DNA from: Fibrobacteraceae bacterium
Lineage (GTDB): Bacteria; Fibrobacterota; Fibrobacteria; Fibrobacterales; Fibrobacteraceae
Length of the DNA stretch: 16,075 bases
Reading direction: 5' to 3'
Assembly: GCA_021443045.1 (NCBI GenBank)
Contig: JABUUT010000008.1
Span: 4,462 to 20,536 of the forward strand
This document shows positions 5,370 through 11,723 of this stretch, in pieces. Numbering within the stretch: position 1 is the stretch's first letter; each line of letters begins with the position of its first letter. The translations under genes and the position numbers were made by a program. Under the pieces are notes generated by a model. The model ran no database searches and had not been told where the DNA came from. It was given only the letters and a program-made list of their open reading frames with translations.

Positions 5370-8230
5370 TTCTTAGACATTTTCAAATACTGATTTTTTT
5401 GGCAACATTGTCTTTTGCCTTGAATGTGGATTCCCTTCCCCTTTGGAAGGCGTCTAGGCTGGTTTATGAAAATGCAGTGCCTCAAGATACTTTGTCTAAA
5501 AAAAATCGTTTGGAGACCCATGGCTACAAAACGATGCAAGTAACTGTTGGAGACGGGGGTACTGAAATAGACCAGGAACTTCGATTGTCTATTCGGGGAG
5601 AACTTGCGGACAGTGTGTTTGTGGATGCGTTGGTTTCGGATGTGGATAGAAAGGCTGGGGACCAGACTACGGCAACTTTGCAAGAGGTGGATCAAATTTA
5701 TTTTAGGGTGGAGTCTCCACACTGGATGCTACATTTAGGCGACTATACCTGGCGTGATGAAACCATGGGTTTGTTTGGTATTTCTCGTGCTAGTTTGGGT
5801 GCCATGGGAGCCTTTAAGTTTGATGATGGTAAAAGGCATGGACAAATTAGTGGCGCTGTAGGTACTGATGAAACCAAAACTCGCATTTACAGTTTTAGAG
5901 GCGTGCGTGGGCAAAGGGAAGGCTACGCCATTAGTGGTAGCGGAGAATACTTGTCTATTGTGCCAGAGTCGGAAACGGTGTATTTTAACGGGAATAAGCT
6001 GGTTCGGGGGCGGGATTATGAAGTGAATTATGCTGGTGGGTTGCTGAATTTTAAGAATTCCCTGATTCCCAGTAGTGATGATGAGATCCGAATTGAATAT
6101 AATGCTTACGAACAAAATAACATTTACAAAATGTATGGGGCTCACGCCCGTCATTACCACCCCAATGTGAGGCTGGACATATCTGGGTTTCGTTTGGAAA
6201 ATGATGTGGATCGCATGAAACGCAGCATGTTTTCTGATGAAGATTATGTATCGTTAAAGCATGATGATGGCGGTTTGTTGGTGGCGCGAGATTCTATATC
6301 GGGAGATTCTGTGGGACTTTTAAAACGACCGGAACAGATAGACCGCATGGGGGCTAGGCTCCAGATTCAGCAGTGGCGTAGGGTGTATGCTGACTTGGAA
6401 GTGGCCGTTTCTAAAAAAGACAGCAACATGGTTTCGCACCAGGTAGATGGCCCCAGTGGAAATGCCTACCGATGGTATGTAACTTCTGATTCCTCTTATG
6501 CCATGAAAACATTTCCTTTGGCCTTGTCTGTGTATGGAAACCATGTAGACGAAAAGTACAATTACAAAGACTTTCAAGGGTCGGACTCAGATTGGGATAG
6601 CTTTAAGTTGAGGGATGGATGGGATTTGGATAGTGTGAATGGAACTTTGCTTCATGATGAAGTTTCCATGAGGTTAAAACTAGGGTCGGACTGGTTTTTG
6701 GAAGGCATGTGGGGCTATCGCAGAAATCAGGGGGAGTCTTGGAATTCTTCGAGAAGTGGTATGTTTTTGACTCATGGGGGAAGCCTTGCTGAAAGCCGTG
6801 TAGGTTTATATCGAGTTTCTTCTTTTAGTGATTTGCAAAGGGAACGGTATCAAGGGCTGGCTGTTGCTCAGTTTAAGGAAGGATTTTTGCAGCCTTATGG
6901 GAGCGCAGATGTTCGCTATACCACTCTTGATTCCATTCAAGAAAATTTTTATGGAAAAAGTAATGGTGGTATTAATTTTGTAGGTGAAAATTGGAACCTT
7001 GACGAAGGGCTTGGTGGAGCTGTTTCCAAAGTGGATGTTCATAACGATGGAAAAGATTGGATGGATTCCTTGTGGATGATGCAGTGGAAACAAATGGCCA
7101 ATGCCTCTTTCCGCTATTTTTCCCTGAATCACGTTCTTCAGTACGAAGCGGCCAAGGAATGGAACAATTCAACATCCCACAGTTGGGTAGGGGACTTGAA
7201 TACAAATTTTGGATGTATGGACTGCGGAATTCATGGAAATGCTTTGTATAAATTAGGGCTTACCGAAGAACAGACTTACACTCCTATTTATAAGGCGGTG
7301 GCCAAAGGGACGGGTGATGTTCGCTACGATAGCTTAACGGGAACCTTTATAGAGGGGGTGGATAATGGTGATTTTGTATACGAAGGCATGGGCCGCAACG
7401 ATTCGGTAGGTGCCGTATTGGCTTCTAACGCTTCTTTTGAAACTGATTTGGAGCTTAATCCAGGCCTTTTGCTGAATGTACATTCTGGATTTTTGCGGGA
7501 TGTTGCTGTGGGAGGCTCTTTTTTAGGCCAAAGTGAAGATACCACAGGAAAAACCATTTACTTCCCTAAAACGTTGCCTAAACAACTTCGAAGAGTTTCT
7601 TCGGGGCGGGTTTCTTACGAAGGAAGAATCTTGTGGAATCATCCTGATGGCTATTCTTTGTCTTTTAGACCGGGAGCCGATTTTGATAAAAAGGTGTCGT
7701 CAATTAATTTATTTGAATCTTCTTGGCATTATAAAATTGATGGGGGGTACCGCATAAATGAAGATCACTTTGTTGGGGCCGATTTTTTATGGGAAGAAAA
7801 TGAATTGGAAGCGTTGGAAGTTCTGGAATGGAATGTTGCCGATATGGCCTTGCGGTACCGACTAAACTTTTTTACCTATTTTTACGCGGAACCCAAAGGA
7901 CGGTATCGTTGGGGAGAAGGTTCGGACCAGAGGAATAATGAATTTGATGCCTATTTGTACGAAGGGGCCTTGCGTGTAGGCTACGACGAAAAAAACAAGG
8001 TTGATGCTTATGCTTCGTTTGCAGCGGTTCAGGTAGAAAAAAATGGATTGTATATGCCCTACCAAATGATGTCGGGGTATAGTGAAGGTACTACTTTTCG
8101 TTTTGAAACATTTGCCTCTGTAGACATTAATGATTTTATTTCCACTTCCCTTAAATACGTTCTTCGATTTGGCAATGCGGAAGAAAATATATTCCAAAAG
8201 CTCACCATGGAAGCCAGGGCTTATTTTTAG
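5366..8230 (+). CDS. Large outer-membrane beta-barrel protein with SprA-like motif
   Basis: The 954-aa protein starts with a signal peptide (hydrophobic core QILIFLATLSFAL, 8-20, cleavage near 23). The rest is beta-strand-like, with alternating aromatic and polar residues and many Tyr, Trp, Gly and Asp turns. It ends in MEARAYF, the C-terminal aromatic residue typical of barrels inserted by the Bam machinery. Residues about 52-128 resemble the N-terminal domain of uncharacterised surface proteins (HGYKTMQVTVG, EVDQIYFRVESP, LGDYTWR). Around 198-246 lies a motif of the form VPESETVYFNGNKL, RGRDYEVNY, IRIEYNAYE, recalling the repeated strands of SprA/Sov-type outer-membrane proteins. Full SprA is far larger, so this is not SprA itself. 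GTG start; start and stop overlap the upstream gene by 4 nt, indicating coupled translation. The function is unknown: secretion, adhesion or motility anchor are all possible. Confidence 0.8.
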   Translation: MILRHFQILIFLATLSFALNVDSLPLWKASRLVYENAVPQDTLSKKNRLETHGYKTMQVTVGDGGTEIDQELRLSIRGELADSVFVDALVSDVDRKAGDQTTATLQEVDQIYFRVESPHWMLHLGDYTWRDETMGLFGISRASLGAMGAFKFDDGKRHGQISGAVGTDETKTRIYSFRGVRGQREGYAISGSGEYLSIVPESETVYFNGNKLVRGRDYEVNYAGGLLNFKNSLIPSSDDEIRIEYNAYEQNNIYKMYGAHARHYHPNVRLDISGFRLENDVDRMKRSMFSDEDYVSLKHDDGGLLVARDSISGDSVGLLKRPEQIDRMGARLQIQQWRRVYADLEVAVSKKDSNMVSHQVDGPSGNAYRWYVTSDSSYAMKTFPLALSVYGNHVDEKYNYKDFQGSDSDWDSFKLRDGWDLDSVNGTLLHDEVSMRLKLGSDWFLEGMWGYRRNQGESWNSSRSGMFLTHGGSLAESRVGLYRVSSFSDLQRERYQGLAVAQFKEGFLQPYGSADVRYTTLDSIQENFYGKSNGGINFVGENWNLDEGLGGAVSKVDVHNDGKDWMDSLWMMQWKQMANASFRYFSLNHVLQYEAAKEWNNSTSHSWVGDLNTNFGCMDCGIHGNALYKLGLTEEQTYTPIYKAVAKGTGDVRYDSLTGTFIEGVDNGDFVYEGMGRNDSVGAVLASNASFETDLELNPGLLLNVHSGFLRDVAVGGSFLGQSEDTTGKTIYFPKTLPKQLRRVSSGRVSYEGRILWNHPDGYSLSFRPGADFDKKVSSINLFESSWHYKIDGGYRINEDHFVGADFLWEENELEALEVLEWNVADMALRYRLNFFTYFYAEPKGRYRWGEGSDQRNNEFDAYLYEGALRVGYDEKNKVDAYASFAAVQVEKNGLYMPYQMMSGYSEGTTFRFETFASVDINDFISTSLKYVLRFGNAEENIFQKLTMEARAYF

Positions 8231-8238
8231 GAGTGTTT

Positions 8239-9621
8239 ATGAAAAATATAGTCTTGATGATTTTGCTATTAGCCCTGGCTGCTTTTGGAAATTGCCGAAT
8301 TTCTAATATACAGTGGAGTGGTTCCAGAGAAAAGGAGGACGAGGCGTTTTTGGCCCATTTGGTGGGTGAGCCTTGTGGCTCTGCGGAAGCGGTGGAGTCT
8401 ATAGGTTCTGCTGTTATGTTGTTGCAGGAACACTACGAAAATAAGGGCTTTGTTGGGGCTCAGGTATTTTATTCCATAGAAGGAACAACCCTTTATGTGG
8501 AACTGAAAAAAGGCCTTGGCTATGTGTGGGCTGCTTCAGAAAATTTGGATTCTGGAAAAACCAGGCCAGCTGTTTTTCAGAGGCTTTCGGGGCTTACTGT
8601 TGGCGCACCAGTGTCTTTGTTTGATTTGCGACGCTCCGATAGAAAACTTTCCCGTTTAGGTTACTACGAAAAAACGGCGGAACCAAGAATGTTTAGGGAC
8701 CCTGTTCGAAACCGCATTGTGCCTGCATTTTCTTTGAAAAAAGCCAATGTGTCGGAGGCGGAAGGTTTTTTAACCTATTCTAGCGAAAGCAATGTTTGGG
8801 AAGGTAAAATAGATGTATCCCTGTACAATATTCTTGGAACTGCACGAGACCTGGTTTTGGAAGGATATTCTTTAGAGAATTCCCGCTCCATGTATGGCTT
8901 CTACAAGGAACCTTGGGTTTTGGGAACATTTTGGAGTGTGCTCTTTCGGGGTTCTTTTGAAGAAGAAGTTTTGGAAACACGAGAAAAAAATGCTTATGGC
9001 GAAGTTGGTGTATCTCGTGATATTGGCTTTGATTTTAATATATCCATTTTTTTGGGGATTGGTAGCAACGACAAGAGAACTTCTATGGAAGTGGAATATG
9101 TTTCTTTAGATCGTTTTTCTCTGCCCCGAAGGGGCACCCATGTAAAGATGGTTGCTGCATACAGAATGAATCGTCCCGATTCTTTGGAAAATTTACTTTA
9201 TTCGGAATTGGCGGTGGCTCATTACATACCCATTTACGGAAACTTTATTTCTCGTTTCTGTGGTAAGGCGGGTGGTGTATTCCCTACCGATGGGGAATAT
9301 TTGAGGAGTGACTTGTTTGCCTTGGGAGGCCTGGAATCTTTTAAGGGAATGCAGTACCGTGAAACCTATAGCCGCTCTTATGGATTTTCTGAATTGGCAT
9401 TGCTTTGGCAAGATGGCTATGACCTTTCCTTGGAAATTTTTTACCAGCCAGGATTGTATCGGCGGATGTGGCCAGGGCATGGTTGGGCCCTACAACAGAG
9501 CTACGGATTGGGCTTTACCCAATATCGTGAAAATTGGAGCATTTCTATTTACTATGCCATGACGAATGGGAAAAATTATCTAGATGGCATTTTAGGTTTT
9601 GGTGTAAAAACCTTATTCTAA
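8239..9621 (+). CDS. Omp85/BamA-superfamily outer-membrane protein
   Basis: The 460-aa product has a signal peptide (MKNIVLMILLLALAAFG), about two POTRA-like periplasmic modules and a C-terminal 16-strand-type barrel (about 175-460). The second module contains VFQRLSGLTVG and LSRLGYYEK, like POTRA repeats. In the barrel, LGGLESFKG (362-370) occupies the place of the Omp85 hallmark LGG...RGF, with Lys for Arg. The protein ends in GFGVKTLF, a barrel terminal signature. It is shorter than BamA (about 800 aa, five POTRAs) and nearer TamA-like or accessory Omp85 proteins. The frame opens at GTG 8233, but that codon overlaps the GGAG that serves the ATG at 8239 (5-nt spacing), so I use the ATG. It is the last gene of the mglA operon, 8 nt after the barrel gene. 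A dedicated assembly factor or secretion partner for that protein is the likeliest role. Confidence 0.82.
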   Translation: MKNIVLMILLLALAAFGNCRISNIQWSGSREKEDEAFLAHLVGEPCGSAEAVESIGSAVMLLQEHYENKGFVGAQVFYSIEGTTLYVELKKGLGYVWAASENLDSGKTRPAVFQRLSGLTVGAPVSLFDLRRSDRKLSRLGYYEKTAEPRMFRDPVRNRIVPAFSLKKANVSEAEGFLTYSSESNVWEGKIDVSLYNILGTARDLVLEGYSLENSRSMYGFYKEPWVLGTFWSVLFRGSFEEEVLETREKNAYGEVGVSRDIGFDFNISIFLGIGSNDKRTSMEVEYVSLDRFSLPRRGTHVKMVAAYRMNRPDSLENLLYSELAVAHYIPIYGNFISRFCGKAGGVFPTDGEYLRSDLFALGGLESFKGMQYRETYSRSYGFSELALLWQDGYDLSLEIFYQPGLYRRMWPGHGWALQQSYGLGFTQYRENWSISIYYAMTNGKNYLDGILGFGVKTLF

Positions 9622-9627
9622 CGGGGC

Positions 9628-10614
9628 TTATAAAGGCGTTTTGCTAGGCTCCCCTGCAATTTCCCGAACCAGTTTGGGTACCAAATAACCTGGCAGCACT
9701 TTTCTAATTTCTTCTATAAGCTGATTTGCTAATTTATCTGAAACCTCAAAGTGAGCCACCCCCTTGGCGTGGTCCAACTGGTGCAAATAGTAGGGGAGCA
9801 CTCCTTGGTCAAAAAGTTTGCGGCACAAATGAGCCAAAGTTTGTGGAGTGTCGTTGACCTTGTGAAGCAGCGTGCTTTGGTTTAACAGAGTCCAGCCTTG
9901 ATTGCGAAGTTGTTCAAAAAATTTTTTTGAACTTTGGTCTAGCTCATCGGGATGGTTTGCATGAATGACCATGACGGCTTTTAGGTGTTGTGGTATGAGG
10001 CTGAGTGTGGGTAAATGCTTTTCTATTAAGTCTGGGCGAACAATGGGGAGCCTTGTGTGTATGCGGAGGGTGGATACAGACTTGCACTCCTCAATCACTT
10101 TTACCACCTCTTCAAACTTCGTTTGTGACAGCATTAAGGGGTCGCCACCTGAAAGGATGATTTCCCAAATGTCGCTGTGGTCTTGCAGCCAGTCTTTTAG
10201 CAGGGTGTGGATGTTGGGTATGGGAGTGTAGGGGTAGTTTCGGCGAAAACAGAAACGGCAGTGGAGACCACAGGTGGAGGTGGTCATTACTAAAGCCCGT
10301 CCGGTGTATTTTTGAAGAACAAAAGGAAGGCTTGGCGCTGCTTTTTCTACGGCTGGCAAGTCGCCTACAGGGTCATCCACAAAACCGGGCACATCCTGGT
10401 TCTCTATGAGTTGGGGTAAAATCTGGTAGAGCAGTGGGGCTGGGTCTTGGGCCTGTATAATTTTGTCGGCGTAGGCCTTGGAGCAAATAAAGGGAAAGGT
10501 GGGGGTGGTATCCTTGAATTTTAATAGGTCTTCATGTGCTGGTCCAATGCACTTTGGGCCTATGTATTCCAAAAAGTCCGAAATTTGCAAAAACTGTTCC
10601 ACAGAGTTTTCCAT
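9628..10614 (-). CDS. epmB: EF-P beta-lysylation protein EpmB (lysine 2,3-aminomutase-like radical SAM enzyme)
   Basis: Radical SAM, PLP-dependent enzyme converting (S)-alpha-lysine to (R)-beta-lysine, which EpmA (GenX/PoxA) attaches to elongation factor P. The 328-aa length suits EpmB (E. coli about 340) rather than catabolic KamA (above 400). The [4Fe-4S] motif CGLHCRFC gives C115, C119 and C122. LSGGDPL (154-160) and HTRLPIVRP (186-194) are in the usual places. YYLHQLDHAKG (275-285) and GYLVPKLVREIAGE carry the PLP lysine at about K314. FVDDPVGDLPA and LVMTTSTC are typical of the family. The ATG at 10612-10614 has no evident Shine-Dalgarno. It diverges from efp with 38 nt between start codons, a strong functional association. 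Its stop faces the Omp85 gene at 6 nt with no visible terminator between them. EpmA is not in this window. Confidence 0.93.
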   Translation of the reverse strand: MENSVEQFLQISDFLEYIGPKCIGPAHEDLLKFKDTTPTFPFICSKAYADKIIQAQDPAPLLYQILPQLIENQDVPGFVDDPVGDLPAVEKAAPSLPFVLQKYTGRALVMTTSTCGLHCRFCFRRNYPYTPIPNIHTLLKDWLQDHSDIWEIILSGGDPLMLSQTKFEEVVKVIEECKSVSTLRIHTRLPIVRPDLIEKHLPTLSLIPQHLKAVMVIHANHPDELDQSSKKFFEQLRNQGWTLLNQSTLLHKVNDTPQTLAHLCRKLFDQGVLPYYLHQLDHAKGVAHFEVSDKLANQLIEEIRKVLPGYLVPKLVREIAGEPSKTPL

Positions 10615-10652
10615 AGTTAATTAAATTTGTTAAAAAACCAAAAGAGGATTAT
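10615..10652. promoter_or_regulatory. Very short divergent epmB-efp intergenic region
   Basis: Only 38 nt, AT-rich, separate the two divergent start codons. On the plus side it carries the efp ribosome-binding site GAGGA (10644-10648), 4 nt from the ATG. There is no room for two complete promoters with leaders, so at least one promoter must extend into the opposing coding region. I could not assign -35/-10 boxes with confidence. Confidence 0.5.
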
Positions 10653-11219
10653 ATGGGCACTATCAGTACCAACGAATTCAAGAAAAAGTTAAAAATTATG
10701 GTGGATGGTTATCCACAGGAAATCATCGAAAACCAGTTTGTAAAGCCTGGTAAGGGCCAGGCTTTCAACCGCGTTCGCATTCGCAACCTGGTTACAGGCC
10801 GTACCTTGGAACGTACATGGAAAAGCGGTGATACTGTTGAAGAAGCCGATGTAACCTACACCGAAATGACATACCTCTACAACGACGGTGCCACATGGTA
10901 TTTCTTGGATGTTAACACTAACGAAACTATGGAAGTGGCCAAGGAAAACCTCAATGGTAACGAAGTTTGGCTGTTGGATGGCGCTACCGTTGAAGCGACC
11001 TACTGGGATGGCAAGTGCATCGAAATTATTCCTCCTACATTCGTAGACTTGATGATTGTAGAAGCTCCTCCTGCTGTTCAGGGTAACACCAGCGGCAACG
11101 TGATGCGTGAAGCTATTTTGGAAACTGGTGCAAAGGTGATGATTCCTTTGTTCATCGAAAATAACACTAAGATTCGCGTGGACACTCGCGACGGTTCCTA
11201 TCTCGAACGCGCTAAATAA
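10653..11219 (+). CDS. efp: Translation elongation factor P
   Basis: Ribosome-bound factor that relieves stalling at polyproline stretches. The 188-aa product has the three EF-P domains: an N-terminal KOW-like domain (about 1-65), a central OB domain (about 66-128, with TYLYNDGATWYF) and a C-terminal OB domain (about 130-188, ending VDTRDGSYLERAK). The modification loop reads VKPGKGQAF with the acceptor lysine at position 34, the same residue and context as the E. coli protein that is beta-lysylated. Together with adjacent epmB this indicates the EpmA/EpmB pathway rather than rhamnosylation (Arg) or 5-aminopentanol addition. The ATG has GAGGA 4 nt upstream. Codons are C-ending and Lys-AAG/AAA mixed as in a highly expressed gene. 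Transcription probably ends at the hairpin at 11422-11448, about 200 nt downstream. Confidence 0.97.
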   Translation: MGTISTNEFKKKLKIMVDGYPQEIIENQFVKPGKGQAFNRVRIRNLVTGRTLERTWKSGDTVEEADVTYTEMTYLYNDGATWYFLDVNTNETMEVAKENLNGNEVWLLDGATVEATYWDGKCIEIIPPTFVDLMIVEAPPAVQGNTSGNVMREAILETGAKVMIPLFIENNTKIRVDTRDGSYLERAK

Positions 11220-11264
11220 GACCGCTCGCTTTTCAGTTTGTAAACCAAACTGGTGATGCGCTCG
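11219..11264 (+). repeat. Repeat family A, copy 1
   Basis: A 46-nt unit beginning AGACCGCTCGCTTTTCAG. Its first base is the last base of the efp stop codon. It contains the perfect hairpin CAGTTTG-TAAAC-CAAACTG (11234-11252) and ends in GATGCGCTCG. The second copy lies 94 nt downstream with a single T/C difference. Confidence 0.85.
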
Positions 11265-11270
11265 CTCTCG

Positions 11271-11310
11271 CCTCGACGACTTGCAACAGGCAAGTCGCCT
11301 CGGCTTCACG
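11271..11310 (+). repeat. Repeat family B, copy 1
   Basis: A 40-nt unit beginning CCTCGACGACTTGCAACAGG and containing the hairpin CGACTTGC-AACAG-GCAAGTCG (11277-11297). It is identical over all 40 nt to the copy at 11458-11497. The similarity extends about 12 nt further into a shared RTAGRCCGCTCG tail, which in this copy is also the head of repeat A copy 2. Confidence 0.85.
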
Positions 11311-11312
11311 AT

Positions 11313-11358
11313 AGACCGCTCGCTTTTCAGTTTGTAAACCAAACTGGTGACGCGCTCG
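11313..11358 (+). repeat. Repeat family A, copy 2
   Basis: Second 46-nt copy of unit A, 45 of 46 identical to 11219-11264, with the hairpin CAGTTTG/CAAACTG intact (11328-11346). It ends in GACGCGCTCG. Confidence 0.85.
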
Positions 11359-11370
11359 AGTAAGTGACCA

Positions 11371-11410
11371 CATCGGCTACCACTTGGGATACGACCTATG
11401 CCAGCCGATG
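11371..11410 (+). other. Hairpin upstream of the efp terminator
   Basis: CATCGGCT (11371-11378) and AGCCGATG (11403-11410) form a perfect 8-bp stem around a 24-nt loop. AAGTG (11362-11366) could alternatively pair with CACTT (11381-11385), so two mutually exclusive folds are possible. No coding peptide was found that would make it a classical attenuator. Confidence 0.4.
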
Positions 11411-11421
11411 CTCTCGCAAAC

Positions 11422-11448
11422 ACGATCGGTTAATACCGGTCGTTTTTT
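11422..11448 (+). terminator. efp: Probable intrinsic terminator of efp
   Basis: ACGATCGG (11422-11429) pairs with CCGGTCGT (11436-11443), 8 bp with one G-T pair and a TTAATA loop, followed by a run of six Ts (11443-11448). It lies about 200 nt after the efp stop, beyond repeats A and B, so these would be transcribed as part of the efp 3' trailer. Confidence 0.75.
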
Positions 11449-11457
11449 GCTCACGAG

Positions 11458-11497
11458 CCTCGACGACTTGCAACAGGCAAGTCGCCTCGGCTTCACG
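11458..11497 (+). repeat. Repeat family B, copy 2
   Basis: Exact 40-nt duplicate of 11271-11310 with the CGACTTGC/GCAAGTCG hairpin. It lies just after the efp terminator and continues into GTAGGCCGCTCG, which matches the tail of copy 1 at 10 of 12 positions. Confidence 0.85.
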
Positions 11498-11723
11498 GTA
11501 GGCCGCTCGGGACTGTTGGAAGCTGTCATTCTGGAGCTTCACGACAAAGGAATTCAAGGATGTAGTCTGTTATCGGTAATCGGAGTCATCCTGAACGGCT
11601 TTCTCCGTGAAGGAGCTAGCGGATATTTTTTTCGCAGGAACTTGTTGCAGGGCGAATGCCGCGACAGAAGGCTCGCTTCTTGGCTTGGCTGAACCGCAGA
11701 CAAATGCGTAGGGCGGATTAATT
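11498..11723. other. Non-coding spacer between convergent genes, with decayed repeats
   Basis: No supported gene. Short motifs of the GTCATYCTG type occur at 11524-11532 (GTCATTCTGG, bracketed by GAAGCT/AGCTTC) and at 11585-11593 (GTCATCCTG). They echo the start of the element at 23-34. A small AGAAG/CTTCT hairpin lies at 11666-11680. I see no clear terminator for the leftward gene that ends at 11724. Confidence 0.4.

Noticed and set aside
5366..8230. Naming the 954-aa barrel protein SprA
   Set aside because: Only one short motif resembles SprA, and SprA/Sov proteins are more than twice as long. A shared module is the most that can be claimed.
9628..10614. Calling the radical SAM gene kamA (lysine fermentation)
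   Set aside because: Its length of 328 aa and its divergent pairing with efp fit EpmB; no lysine-degradation genes are nearby.
11219..11510. Possible CRISPR array in the repeat-rich spacer
   Set aside because: Only two copies of each unit are present, the two families alternate, the spacing differs (94 and 187 nt) and no cas gene is near.
11384..11692. 102-aa plus-strand open frame across the efp terminator and repeat B
   Set aside because: It passes through a strong intrinsic terminator and a duplicated hairpin, has no ribosome site, and shows no recognisable protein pattern.
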